From Streptomyces triticagri (GTDB lineage: Bacteria > Actinomycetota > Actinomycetes > Streptomycetales > Streptomycetaceae), in NCBI RefSeq assembly GCF_003429565.1, contig NZ_QUAK01000027.1, positions 1-64,000 on the forward strand: a DNA stretch of 64,000 nt. Direction: 5' to 3'. Each line of letters begins with the position of its first letter. The first letter of the stretch is position 1. Under the pieces are notes generated by a model. That model searched no databases. It was not told the origin of the DNA and worked only from the letters and a program-made list of their open reading frames with translations. The translations under genes were made by a program, and so were the position numbers. Positions 36,814 through 45,717 of the stretch are shown here, piece after piece.

Positions 36814-37461
36814 GTGCCGAAGCGAGTGGATCACGGGGAACGGCGTGGCGAGATCGCCGAGGCGCTCGTCCGGGTGGCCGGACGGCGCGGGCTGCATGCC
36901 GTGGGGATGCGTGATGTGGCTGCCGAGGCAGGGGTGTCACTGCGCCTGGTGCAGTACTACTTCGAGACGAAGGAGAAGCTGCTGCTCTTCGGTCTCGAGT
37001 ATCTGGCGGAGAGGTTCGGGGAGCGGGTCGCCGCCCGCGTCCGCGCCGCCGGACCGAGTCCGGGGCCGCGTGCGACGGTCGAGGCGCTGCTGATGGCGGC
37101 GCTGCCGGTCGACGAGGAGAGCCGCACGTTCCACCTCCTCTACACCTCGTACGCCGTCCTGTCCGTGCACGACCGAACCCTGGCGGCCCAGCCCTTCATC
37201 AGGAATCCCGACGCCGCCGAAGAGGTCGTGAGCGAACTGCTCCGGCGGGCGCACGAGTCGGATCGGCTCGCATCCGGCCTGGATCCGCGGTTGGAGGCGG
37301 CCGGTCTGCTGGCCATGTCCGCGGGGCTCGGCACCAGCATCCTCGTCGGCCAGCGCACTCCGGAGTCGGCGGCCGAGGTACTCACCCATCACCTGGACCG
37401 GATCTTCGGCGCCCGCGACGGCGATACGTGTGCGCACGACACGTCTGCGCACGACGCCTGA
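36814..37461 (+). CDS. TetR/AcrR family regulator
   Basis: 215 aa from the GTG at 36814 (GGAGGGG upstream). HTH: RRGEIAEALVRVAGRRGLHAVGMRDVAAEAGVSLRLVQYYFETKEKLLLFGLEYL. The C-terminal part resembles the TetR_C_6/BetI-like ligand domains. It is divergent from the alpha/beta hydrolase with two matching operator palindromes between them, so local repression and autoregulation are likely. Confidence 0.92.
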   Translation: MPKRVDHGERRGEIAEALVRVAGRRGLHAVGMRDVAAEAGVSLRLVQYYFETKEKLLLFGLEYLAERFGERVAARVRAAGPSPGPRATVEALLMAALPVDEESRTFHLLYTSYAVLSVHDRTLAAQPFIRNPDAAEEVVSELLRRAHESDRLASGLDPRLEAAGLLAMSAGLGTSILVGQRTPESAAEVLTHHLDRIFGARDGDTCAHDTSAHDA

Positions 37462-37503
37462 CCGTGCGCCTCGGGCTCGCCGTCCACCGCTGCCCGCGAA
37501 CGC

Positions 37504-37535
37504 GTGTGGGTGCGCGAGGCGGACCTCGCGCACCC
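37504..37535. terminator. Bidirectional terminator between TetR and GAPDH genes
   Basis: Perfect 14-bp stem, GTGGGTGCGCGAGG (37504-37517) and its complement (37522-37535), closed by a CGGA tetraloop, placed between two convergent genes. Just beyond it a 14-bp direct repeat, CCGAACTCGCCGAT, occurs at 37553 and 37574. Confidence 0.8.
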
Positions 37536-37629
37536 ACTCACCGTCGTTCGTCCCGAACTCGCCGATCAGCGATCCGAACTCGCCGATGTGCACGACGGAC
37601 CGGCGGTCGACGGGCAGTCACTCGGGCGG

Positions 37630-39078
37630 TCAGACCGCCGGCGAAGGGAACGTCGGGTACTCGACGCCCGAGACGTGCTGGACGACTCGGATGACCTGGC
37701 AGGAGTAGCCGAACTCGTTGTCGTACCAGAGGTAGAGGATGGCGTTGTCGCCGTCGACCTTGGTCGGGCCCGCGTCGATGATCGAGGCGTGCCGGGAGCC
37801 GATGAAGTCGCTGGAGACGGCGTCCGGGGCGGTGGTGAAGTCGATCTGGCGCTTCAGGGGAGAGGTGAGGGAGACCTCGCGGAGGTGCTCGAGGACCTCG
37901 TCGCGGGTGGTCTCGCGGCCGAGCTGCAGGCTCAGGATGGCGATGGAGACGTCCGGGACGGGGACGCGGATCGAGCTGCCGGTGATGGTCGCGTTCAGGT
38001 CCGGCAGTGCCTTCGCGACGGCCGAGGCGGCGCCGGTCTCGGTGATGACCATGTTGAGCGGCGCGGAGCGGCCGCGGCGGTCGGCCTTGTGGTAATTGTC
38101 CAGCAGGTTCTGGTCGTTGGTGAACGAGTGGATGGTCTCCACATGGCCGCGCTCGACGCCGTACTCGTCCGCCATCGCCTTCAGCGGCGGCACGATCGCG
38201 TTGGTGGTGCAGGAGGCGCAGGAGATGATCTGCTCGTCCGGCTTGATCATGTCGTGGTTCACGCCGTGCACGATGTTCGGCACGTCGCCCTTGCCGGGAG
38301 CCGTCAGGACGACCTTGTCGACGCCGGGGCGCAGGTGCTGGGAGAGGCCCTCGCGGTCGCGCCAGCGGCCGGTGTTGTCGATGAGGATGGCGTCCTTGAT
38401 GCCGTACGCCGTGTAGTCGACCTCCGAGGGGTCGTCGGCGTAGATCATCTGGATCTCGTTGCCGTTCGCGACGATCCGGCCGTGCTCCTCGTCGACCGTG
38501 ATCGTGCCCTGGAACTGGCCGTGGATCGAGTCGCGGCGCAGCAGCGAGGCGCGCTTGATGATGTCCTGGGCGCCGCCCTTGCGGACGACGATGGCGCGCA
38601 GGCGCAGGCCGTTGCCCGAGCCGGCCTTCTCGATCAGCAGGCGGGCGAGCAGACGGCCGATGCGACCGAAGCCGTAGAGGACGACGTCCCGGCCCTCGCC
38701 GCGGCACTCGATCTTGTTCGCACCGGTGGCGCCCGCGACCGCCTCGGCGGTGAACGCCTCGACGGACAGGCCGCGGTCGTCGCTGCGGTGCAGCGCGGCG
38801 AGCATGCCGATGTCGATCTGGGACGGGCCGAGGTCGAGCGTCGTCAGGGCCTGCAGAAACGGCAGCGTCTCGGTGACCGACAACTCCTCGCCGGCGATCT
38901 GCCGGGCGAAGCGGTGGGTCTTGAGGATGCTGACGACCGACTTGTTCACCAGGGAACGGCTGTGCAGGAGGACGGTGACGTCCTGCTCGCGGTGCAGCTT
39001 CCCGATGATCGGGATCATCGACTCCGCGATCTCCTCGCGGTGCTTCCAGTTGGTGAACGAGTCCTCGTTGACAGTCAC
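37630..39078 (-). CDS. Glyceraldehyde-3-phosphate dehydrogenase, long form
   Basis: 482 aa, about 140 longer than glycolytic GapA. The extra N-terminal 125 residues (WKHREEIAESMIPIIGKLHREQDVTVLLHSRSLVNKS) precede the NAD-binding LYGFGRIGRLLARLL. The catalytic loop is ISCASCTTNAIVPPLKAM with the active Cys, then ETIHSFTNDQNLLD, ITGSSIRVPVPD and the final WYDNEFGYS. This extended GAPDH class occurs in many actinobacteria; whether it works in glycolysis or the reverse direction is unclear. The GTG start has GAAGG six bases upstream. It is transcribed alone. Confidence 0.93.
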   Translation of the reverse strand: MTVNEDSFTNWKHREEIAESMIPIIGKLHREQDVTVLLHSRSLVNKSVVSILKTHRFARQIAGEELSVTETLPFLQALTTLDLGPSQIDIGMLAALHRSDDRGLSVEAFTAEAVAGATGANKIECRGEGRDVVLYGFGRIGRLLARLLIEKAGSGNGLRLRAIVVRKGGAQDIIKRASLLRRDSIHGQFQGTITVDEEHGRIVANGNEIQMIYADDPSEVDYTAYGIKDAILIDNTGRWRDREGLSQHLRPGVDKVVLTAPGKGDVPNIVHGVNHDMIKPDEQIISCASCTTNAIVPPLKAMADEYGVERGHVETIHSFTNDQNLLDNYHKADRRGRSAPLNMVITETGAASAVAKALPDLNATITGSSIRVPVPDVSIAILSLQLGRETTRDEVLEHLREVSLTSPLKRQIDFTTAPDAVSSDFIGSRHASIIDAGPTKVDGDNAILYLWYDNEFGYSCQVIRVVQHVSGVEYPTFPSPAV

Positions 39079-39210
39079 AGTCGGCCTTCATCTTTCGAGC
39101 TGGAGGGTGCTCATATGCTAACCCGCTCGAACTTCTGATCGTTCAGGGGTCTGCTGCAGGGGTCTGCTCCAGGTGTCTGCGCGGGCTGGGGGGGCGAGCG
39201 GCCGGACTGG

Positions 39211-39858
39211 TCACGCGTCCGTGCGGATCACCACGTCCAGGGTGCGCGGCCCGTGCACGCCCTCCACCCGCTCCAGTTCGATGTCGGAGGTGGCCGACGG
39301 GCCGCTGATCAAGGTCGTCGGACGTTCCGGTACGAGACGGGCCAGCGCCTCCGGCACTCCCACCTCGACCGAGGAGAGGTCGACCACACAGACATGCAGA
39401 TCGGGTACCAGGGACAGGGCGCGGCGGCCCTGGTCGGGCGACCCGTCGAGGAAGATCGTGCCGGTCTCGGCGCAGGCCACCGCCGAGGCTGTGACCACCC
39501 CGTCCAGGGCGTCGAGCCGCGGAGCCGGTACGTCCGCGGAGTCCACCTGCACCGTGCCGCCGTCGAACGCGGCCAGCCAGGAACGATCGAGCCCGGCCGG
39601 CACCCCGACCGTGCGCACCCTGCGCTCGGCGAGCACCCCGGCGATCGTCTCGGCCGTGGTGTCCGCCGTGCACGGGTGCACCTGCGCCTTGTAGTCGACG
39701 AGCCGGTCGGTGAGCAGCTCGAGGCGCTGCTTGTCGGGCAGCGTGCGGCTGGTGCGGTAGCTCCGGTCCACCGTGGTGTCCGGCTTCGGGGCGAGGGTGA
39801 GCGCGTCCCGGATCCGGCCGAGGACCGCCTCGCGCGCACTGCCAGGGGTGACTGTCAT
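39211..39858 (-). CDS. lutC: Lactate utilization protein LutC (LUD domain)
   Basis: 215 aa LUD-domain protein, the third subunit of the LutABC L-lactate oxidation complex. Typical features are the N-terminal AREAVLGRIRDALT, a central AGLDRSWLAAF with VDSADVPAPRLDALDGVVTASAVACAETGTIFLDGS, and LISGPSATSDIELERVEGVHGPRTLDVVI. Its ATG overlaps the lutB stop (ATGA), so all three genes are translationally linked. Confidence 0.94.
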   Translation of the reverse strand: MTVTPGSAREAVLGRIRDALTLAPKPDTTVDRSYRTSRTLPDKQRLELLTDRLVDYKAQVHPCTADTTAETIAGVLAERRVRTVGVPAGLDRSWLAAFDGGTVQVDSADVPAPRLDALDGVVTASAVACAETGTIFLDGSPDQGRRALSLVPDLHVCVVDLSSVEVGVPEALARLVPERPTTLISGPSATSDIELERVEGVHGPRTLDVVIRTDA

Positions 39859-41513
39859 CGCTGCTCCTCCTCGGAGTCGGAGCCGGAGCCGGAGTCGGGG
39901 CGGGAGCCGGGGCCGGAGTCGGCGTCGGTTCCGGAGTCGGCGGAGTGGGTGCCAGGGCCGTGATCGGCGCTCTCGCGGGACGTGCCCGGGCCACCGTCCG
40001 GAACCCCTTCCTCCGCGGCCCGCCGCAGCTCCGCCGCCCCCTCCGCGGAAGCGAGCCAGGAACGGAACGTCTGCTTCGGCGGCGCCGGAGTGTCCCGGCT
40101 CCCGCTCCAGCCGCTGAACGGCGGCGGCAGATGGGAGATCTTCCGGTCACGCCCGGCAACCACCCGCCCCAGAGCGGCCGTTCGCTGCGCGCTCGTGTAG
40201 AGCTTCGGCCGGGACATCACCGCTCCCGCCGCCTTCATGGCCAGCTTCTCCGCGCTCCGGCCCGACTCCTCCGTGTGCTGATGGCGCAGCTCGACAAGGA
40301 GCGACGGGATGTCGATCTTCACGGGGCAGGCGTCGAAGCAGGCCCCGCAGAGGCTGGAGGCGTACGGCAGCGAGCTGTTGGGGTCGTCCTTCGCCTCGTG
40401 CATACCGGCCAGCTGCGGAGTGAGCACGGCGCCGATGGGACCCGGGTACGTCGACCCGTACGCATGCCCGCCGGCCCGCTCGTACACCGGGCAGACGTTC
40501 AGACAGGCCGAGCAGCGGATGCAGTTGAGGGCCTCGCGGCCGACCGAGTCGGCGAGCGCGGCGGTGCGGCCGTTGTCGAGCAGCACCAGATGGAAGTCCT
40601 GCGGTCCGTCGCCCGGCGTGACCCCGGTCCACAGCGAGGTGTACGGGTTCATCCGCTCGCCGGTCGAGGAGCGGGGGAGCAGCTGGAAGAAGACCTCGAG
40701 GTCGCTGTAGCGCGGCAGCACCTTCTCGATGCCCATGACGGTGATCAGGGTGTCGGGCAGGGTGAGGCACATCCGCCCGTTGCCCTCCGACTCGACGACC
40801 GAGAGCGTGCCGGTCTCGGCGATGCCGAAGTTGGCGCCGGAGACCGCGACCTTGGTGGTCATGAACTTCTCGCGCAGATAGGCGCGGGCCGCCGCGGCCA
40901 GATGCGCCGGCACGGAGTCCAGGCCCGGGTCGACGCCGGGGATGCCCTTGAGGAAGATCTGCCGGATCTCGTCGCGGTTGCGGTGGATCGCCGGGACCAG
41001 GATGTGCGAGGGCTTGTCGTGCGCCAACTGCACGATCAGCTCGGCCAGATCGGTCTCGTGGGCCTTGATGCCCCGCTCCTCCAGATGTTCGTTGAGCCCG
41101 ATCTCCTGGGTGGCCATCGACTTGACCTTGATGACCTCCCGACTGCCGGTGGCCTCCACCAGGCGGGTCACGATCGCGTTGGCCTCCACCGCGTCCCGCG
41201 CCCAGTGCACGGTGCCGCCGGCCGCGGTGACCTTCTCCTCCAGCTGTTCGAGGAGTTCCGGCAGCCGGTTCATGGTGTCGGTCTTGATCGCGGAGCCCGC
41301 TGCCCTGAGCTCCTCCCAGTCGGGCAACTCCCCGGTCACGGCGAGGCGTTTGGCGCGGATCGTGTGGGTGGCCTTGTGCAGATTGCCGCGCAGCTGCGCA
41401 TTCTGCAGATCGGTGTGGGCGGCCTCGGGGAACTTCTTGTCGCCGCGCAGATTGCCCTCGCCGTACGGGGCGCGGGGCGGCGCGGCGGGCATGCCGAGGA
41501 ATGTACTGCTCAT
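39855..41513 (-). CDS. lutB: Lactate utilization iron-sulfur protein LutB with acidic repeat tail
   Basis: 552 aa. The N-terminal LUD domain includes VIKVKSMATQEIGLNEHLEERGIKAHETDLAELIVQLAHDKPSHI. Two [4Fe-4S] cluster motifs follow, CIRCSACLNVCPVYERAGG and CGACFDACPVKIDIPSLLVELR, and then the C-terminal LutB domain. It passes electrons from lactate in the LutABC complex. The last 35 residues are a low-complexity Asp/Ser/Gly tail from imperfect GGA/GTC-type repeats, longer than usual for LutB, and likely dispensable. It overlaps lutA and lutC by four bases each. Confidence 0.95.
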   Translation of the reverse strand: MSSTFLGMPAAPPRAPYGEGNLRGDKKFPEAAHTDLQNAQLRGNLHKATHTIRAKRLAVTGELPDWEELRAAGSAIKTDTMNRLPELLEQLEEKVTAAGGTVHWARDAVEANAIVTRLVEATGSREVIKVKSMATQEIGLNEHLEERGIKAHETDLAELIVQLAHDKPSHILVPAIHRNRDEIRQIFLKGIPGVDPGLDSVPAHLAAAARAYLREKFMTTKVAVSGANFGIAETGTLSVVESEGNGRMCLTLPDTLITVMGIEKVLPRYSDLEVFFQLLPRSSTGERMNPYTSLWTGVTPGDGPQDFHLVLLDNGRTAALADSVGREALNCIRCSACLNVCPVYERAGGHAYGSTYPGPIGAVLTPQLAGMHEAKDDPNSSLPYASSLCGACFDACPVKIDIPSLLVELRHQHTEESGRSAEKLAMKAAGAVMSRPKLYTSAQRTAALGRVVAGRDRKISHLPPPFSGWSGSRDTPAPPKQTFRSWLASAEGAAELRRAAEEGVPDGGPGTSRESADHGPGTHSADSGTDADSGPGSRPDSGSGSDSEEEQR

Positions 41514-42277
41514 CGTGCGGCCTCCGTCAGGGCGTACGGCGAAGTGCGGGTCGCGGCCAGGATCTGGGCCAGGTGCAGGGTGCGGGTGCCCGACTTGATA
41601 CGGGACAGGCCGCCGCCGATGTGCATCAGACAGGACGAGTCGCCGGCCGTGCAGACCGCGGCCCTGGTGTCCTGCACGGCCGCGATCTTGTCCTGCAGCA
41701 TGGCGGTCGAGGTGTCGGCGTTCTTCACGGCGAAGGTGCCGCCGAAGCCGCAGCAGGAGTCGGCCTCCGGCAGTTCGACGAGATCGATCCCGTCCACGGC
41801 CCGCAGCAGCCGCAGCGGTTTGTCGCCGACCCGCAGCATGCGCAGCGAGTGGCAGGTCGGGTGGTACGTGACGCGGTGCGGGAAGTACGCCCCGACGTCG
41901 ACCGTGCCGAGCACGTCGACGAGCAGCTCGGACAGCTCGTACGTCTTGGCCTTCACCCCGGCCACACCGGACCGCAGGGCCTTGTCCCCGTACCGCTCGG
42001 CGACGATCTCGTGCTGATGGCGGACCGATCCGGCGCAGGAGCCCGAGGGCATCACGACCGCGTCGATGGAGGGATCGCCGAACTGCTCGGCGAAGTTCCG
42101 CACCAGCGGCACGGGTTCGCGCTGGTACCCCGTGTTCACATGCATCTGCCCGCAGCAGGTCTGCTCCGGCGGGAACACCAGCTCATGGCCGAGCCGGCTC
42201 AGTACGAGGGCGGTCGCCTTGACCGCGTCGGGGAAGAGGGTGTCTCCCAGGCACGTGGCGAAGAGTCCGATACGCAT
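41510..42277 (-). CDS. lutA: Lactate utilization protein LutA (CCG-domain oxidoreductase)
   Basis: 255 aa from the ATG at 42277 (GGAGG five bases upstream). Two cysteine-rich CCG domains, marked by EQTCCGQMHVNTGY and EADSCCGFGGTFAV, are the heterodisulfide-reductase-like redox centres of LutA. It is first in lutABC, which lets the cell grow on L-lactate. An operator-like GGTCCGACCAT lies 50 bp upstream, and the same motif precedes the GntR gene at 47085, hinting that this regulator controls the operon. Confidence 0.94.
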   Translation of the reverse strand: MRIGLFATCLGDTLFPDAVKATALVLSRLGHELVFPPEQTCCGQMHVNTGYQREPVPLVRNFAEQFGDPSIDAVVMPSGSCAGSVRHQHEIVAERYGDKALRSGVAGVKAKTYELSELLVDVLGTVDVGAYFPHRVTYHPTCHSLRMLRVGDKPLRLLRAVDGIDLVELPEADSCCGFGGTFAVKNADTSTAMLQDKIAAVQDTRAAVCTAGDSSCLMHIGGGLSRIKSGTRTLHLAQILAATRTSPYALTEAAR

Positions 42278-42326
42278 GGGGGACCTCCATGATCCAGTGG
42301 CTCCGGGCGGCACTCGGTGGATTTAC

Positions 42327-42341
42327 GGTCCGACCATACTA
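42327..42341 (-). promoter_or_regulatory. lut promoter: GntR-type operator overlapping a -10 box
   Basis: On the minus strand, TAGTAT (42341-42336, a good -10) is followed by ATGGTCGGACC (42337-42327), which contains the inverted repeat GGTC-C-GACC. FCD-type GntR lactate regulators bind TGGTnnnACCA-like sites, and an identical 11-mer lies before the GntR gene in this window. The binding is inferred. Confidence 0.6.
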
Positions 42342-42383
42342 GCGTCGTGCCGAGCTGGACCAGAGGTGTGCCGCGAGTGTGCG

Positions 42384-44042
42384 TCAGACCCGGACGTCGT
42401 GCTCGACCACCCCGCCGACCACCACCGTCTCGGCGACCGTGCCGGGGATGTCCTCCGGAGCGGCGCGCAGGATGTCGCGGGAGAGGACCACGAAGTCGGC
42501 GGCCTTGCCGACGGTCAGTGAACCGCGTTCGTCCTCGAGGAAGTTGGCGTACGCCGACCCCATCGTGTACGCGTGCACCGCGGTCCCCACGTCGACCGTC
42601 TCCGCGGGGAGCCAGGCCGGCCCGCCGTCGAGCGAGCGCCGGGTGACGGCCGTGTAGATGCCGACCATCGGGTCCATCTCGGCCACGTTCCAGTCGCTGG
42701 AGAAGGCGAGGACCGCGCCCGCCCGCTGCAGGCTGCGCATCGGCCAGGCCTTGTGCCAGCGGTCGGGCCCCACGTTCTCCGCCCAGTCCTTGCCGGGCCC
42801 CGCGACCTCCGGGGCGCAGTGCCGCGGCTGCATGCAGGCGACCACCCCGAGTGCGGCGAAACGCCCGGTGTCGGCCGGGTCGAGGCATTCGACGTGGACG
42901 ACCTGGTGGCGGGCGTCGCGCGGTCCGTTCAACTCGCGGGCGTGCGCGACCGCGTCGAGGACGGTACGGATGCCGCGGTCGCCGGTGGCGTGCACGAAGC
43001 ACTGGAAGCCCCGGGCATCCAGCTTGGCGAGCAGCTCCCCGAATTCGTCCGCCGGATAGAAGGTGTCACCGCGGTGCTGCCCGCATCCGGTGTACGGCTC
43101 GAGCAGGGCGGCCGTACGGGGCTCCACCACATCGTCGATGTACAGCTTGAGCGGGCCGACCCGCAGCCGGTCGTCCCGGTACCTCCGGGCCGCCGCCGCG
43201 AAGTCGTCCAGGTCGGCGTCGCCGGTGCCGCGCGGGTGGAACAAGGCCGCGACGATCCGCGACCGCAGCCGGCCCTCGGCGCGGGCACGCTCGAAGAGGG
43301 CCAGATCGTCCAGGGAGTTCTGCGGCTCGACGACGGTGGTGATGCCGTAACGGATCGCGTCGTCCAGGGACTTGGCGAGCCTGCCGTACTGCCGGTCGGG
43401 CGAGGCCCACGGGACGCCGAGCTCGCGCAGTGCGCGGTGGCCGTCGCGGGAGAGGCCCTTGACGGCGAAGTCCCTGATGAATCCGGTGGGTTCACCGGTC
43501 GCCGGGTCGGTCTCCGCCTCGCCGTACGGGAGCGAGGTGTGGTCGCGGTCGATGCCGAGGCGGCGCAGGGCGGCGGTGTTGAGCCAGGCGGTGTGCACGT
43601 CGTAGCTGAGGACGAAGGCCGGGGTGTCGCCCGTGACCGGGTCCAGGTCGGCGGCGGTGGGCATCCGGCCGCCGGGGATCGCCGAGTAGTCGAAGGCCTC
43701 CGCCTCGATCCAGGGGGCGTCCGGGTGCGCGGAGCGCCAGTCGCCGATGCGCCGGTGGATCTCGTCGAGGGTGTCCGCGCCGGCGAGTTGGACGCAGGCG
43801 TCGTCGGAGCCCAGGCGTACGTGGTTGTGCGCGTCGATGAAGCCGGGCAGGACCAGTTTCCCGGCGGCGTCGAGGACCCGGGTGCCGGGGCCCGTCCACT
43901 GCTCGGCCTCCGCGTCCGTGCCGACATGGACGAGCACCCCGTCGCGTACGGCGAGCGCCTGCGCCTCGGGCTGCTGCGGGTCGACGGTGTGGATGCGCGC
44001 GCCGCGCAGGACCAGGTCGGCGGGGCGGGAGGTGTGGGACAT
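42384..44042 (-). CDS. Amidohydrolase family 3 protein (YtcJ-like)
   Basis: 552 aa. Metal-dependent hydrolase with the N-terminal beta domain (LVLRGARIHTVDPQQPEAQALAVRDGVLVHVG), metal-binding LPGFIDAHNHVRLG, a mid-barrel FVHATGDRGIRTVLDAV with its His, HVECLDPADTGRFAALGVVACMQPRH, and C-terminal FSSDWNVAEMDPMVGIY followed by GSLTVGKAADFVVLSRDI. The substrate class is broad (amides and N-acyl compounds). It is 56 bp downstream of an NCS1 permease, so its substrate is probably a nitrogenous compound taken up by that permease. GGAG lies nine bases before the ATG. Confidence 0.92.
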   Translation of the reverse strand: MSHTSRPADLVLRGARIHTVDPQQPEAQALAVRDGVLVHVGTDAEAEQWTGPGTRVLDAAGKLVLPGFIDAHNHVRLGSDDACVQLAGADTLDEIHRRIGDWRSAHPDAPWIEAEAFDYSAIPGGRMPTAADLDPVTGDTPAFVLSYDVHTAWLNTAALRRLGIDRDHTSLPYGEAETDPATGEPTGFIRDFAVKGLSRDGHRALRELGVPWASPDRQYGRLAKSLDDAIRYGITTVVEPQNSLDDLALFERARAEGRLRSRIVAALFHPRGTGDADLDDFAAAARRYRDDRLRVGPLKLYIDDVVEPRTAALLEPYTGCGQHRGDTFYPADEFGELLAKLDARGFQCFVHATGDRGIRTVLDAVAHARELNGPRDARHQVVHVECLDPADTGRFAALGVVACMQPRHCAPEVAGPGKDWAENVGPDRWHKAWPMRSLQRAGAVLAFSSDWNVAEMDPMVGIYTAVTRRSLDGGPAWLPAETVDVGTAVHAYTMGSAYANFLEDERGSLTVGKAADFVVLSRDILRAAPEDIPGTVAETVVVGGVVEHDVRV

Positions 44043-44098
44043 CGGGGGTGACTCCTGGGGTGGTGCGGGTTCTTGGTGGGCGTCCGGGTGCTTCGGGG

Positions 44099-45544
44099 TC
44101 AGTCGGAGGCGGCGAGAGGGCGGGCGGCGTCCGCCCGTATGCGGCCGCGGGCGAGCAGCCAGTACGTGGCGGCGGCGACGACCGAGCCGAGCAGGGTGAG
44201 GTCGGCGCCGCCGAGCGGTGCCACCAGCGGGCCCGTCCACAGTTCGGAGTCGCAGGTCAGGGCGGCGAAGGCCATACCGGTGAGCAGGGCTGCCGCCCCG
44301 GCGGGGTGGCAGCCGGCGCGGTACCAGTAGGCGCCGTCGCGTCCCTGGTGCAGCGCGGCCGCGTCGTAACGGCAGCGGCGCAGCACCATGTCCGCGAGGA
44401 ACACCCCGCCCCATGGCGCGAACACGATGATCAGCAGGGAGAGGAAGGACAGCAGGGACTCGGTGAAATCGGTGAGGAAGAGCGCGTACAGCGAACCGGC
44501 CGCGGTGACGCCCGCACTGATCAGGATGGCCTTCGAGCGGCTCCACGGGATGCCGAGCACCTGCAGATTCAGGCTGGACGAGTAGAGCGTGATGATCGAG
44601 TTGGTGACGGACCCGCCGAGCACCAGGGCGAGGAAGAGCGGCTGGAACCAGCCCGGCAGGAGCCCCTCCGTGCCCGCCACCGCATCCGTCATGTCGGCCT
44701 GGGTGGCGGCCGCGACGCCTGCGATGCCGAGGGCGACGGAGGAGACGAAGCCGCCGATCGCGCCGGACCAGGTGATCGAGCGCAGCGAGGTCGACCGCGG
44801 CAGATACCGGGTGTAGTCGGCGGGCATCGGCAGGTACGAGAACGGCCCGGCCAGCATCACCACGAAGGCGAGGCTCCACCCGGAGGCCCCGGGCACGACG
44901 CCGGAAGGCCCGGTGTCGGCACCGGGCAGCAGGAACACGAGCAGGGCCGCGAAGCCGATCGCGAGGACGTACGCCATCCAGCGTTCGGCCCACTGCACGG
45001 TCGCATGGCCCCACATGGCGACCGCGAAGGTGAGCAGCAGCGTCACGCACAGCGCGAGTGCCCGCGCCAGGTCGCCGCCGTGCCACCCGAGGTCGCGGAA
45101 GAAGGCGTCGAGGGCGAGGGTGCCGACGACCGTGTTCACGATCGTGTAGCCGATGCTGACCACCCAGTTGAGCAGCCCGGCCGGCCAGTTGCCGCGCACT
45201 CCGAAGGCGGCGCGCGAGATCACGAGGGTGGCGGTGCCGGTACGGATGCCGCTCAGGCCGGCCGCGCTGATCGCGAAGAACGCCAGACCGCCGATCACCA
45301 CGACGCCGGTGGCCTGCCAGAAGGAGAGGCCGAAGGCGACGGCGAGGGCGCCGTTGATGACGTAGGTGAACGTCAGATTGGAGCCGAACCAGAGCCAGAA
45401 CAGGTCCTTGGCGCTGCCGTGCCGCTCGGCGTCCGGGATGGGGTCGATGCCGTGCGACTCGACCTGGAACACCTCGTCCGTGCCGGGCCCGGTGGGGGCG
45501 GGCGCGGTCGGTGGGATTGCCTCCGCTGTGCCCTGCTGTGTCAT
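44099..45544 (-). CDS. NCS1 family purine/cytosine-type permease
   Basis: 481 aa with about 12 membrane helices, from the ATG at 45544 (AAGGGA upstream). NCS1 features include DLFWLWFGSNLTFTYVINGALAVAFGLSFWQA at the first helix, SRAAFGVRGNWPAGLLNWV, LAGPFSYLPMPADYTRYLP and NLQVLGIP. The substrates of this family are nucleobases, allantoin, hydantoins and related compounds. It is the first gene of an operon with the amidohydrolase and is preceded by tandem TTGAACG repeats next to a divergent TetR gene. Confidence 0.92.
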   Translation of the reverse strand: MTQQGTAEAIPPTAPAPTGPGTDEVFQVESHGIDPIPDAERHGSAKDLFWLWFGSNLTFTYVINGALAVAFGLSFWQATGVVVIGGLAFFAISAAGLSGIRTGTATLVISRAAFGVRGNWPAGLLNWVVSIGYTIVNTVVGTLALDAFFRDLGWHGGDLARALALCVTLLLTFAVAMWGHATVQWAERWMAYVLAIGFAALLVFLLPGADTGPSGVVPGASGWSLAFVVMLAGPFSYLPMPADYTRYLPRSTSLRSITWSGAIGGFVSSVALGIAGVAAATQADMTDAVAGTEGLLPGWFQPLFLALVLGGSVTNSIITLYSSSLNLQVLGIPWSRSKAILISAGVTAAGSLYALFLTDFTESLLSFLSLLIIVFAPWGGVFLADMVLRRCRYDAAALHQGRDGAYWYRAGCHPAGAAALLTGMAFAALTCDSELWTGPLVAPLGGADLTLLGSVVAAATYWLLARGRIRADAARPLAASD

Positions 45545-45563
45545 CCGGGTCCCTTCGGCAGCC

Positions 45564-45598
45564 TTGAACGACGTTCTAAAATATTGAACGGCATTCAA
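45564..45598. promoter_or_regulatory. Tandem operators TTGAA-N5-TTCWA before the NCS1 permease operon
   Basis: TTGAACGACGTTCTA (45564-45578) and TTGAACGGCATTCAA (45584-45598) have 5-bp arms and a 5-bp spacer and lie 20 bp apart. They sit just upstream of the permease start and about 120 bp from the divergent TetR gene. Likely the TetR operators; binding is inferred. Confidence 0.65.
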
Positions 45599-45717
45599 GA
45601 TGCGCCCCGACTCCGGGAGGCGTCAAGACCCCGGCCGAAAACGACGGCACGGAACGGGAGCTAGGGTCGGTTGCCGCGGAAGCACAGGCGGACAGCTCGG
45701 GACGAGGAGGCGCGGCG

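Noticed and set aside
37504..39138. Long plus-strand frame antisense to GAPDH
   Set aside because: Val/Asp/Gly-rich composition typical of an antisense frame, and it starts within the terminator hairpin.
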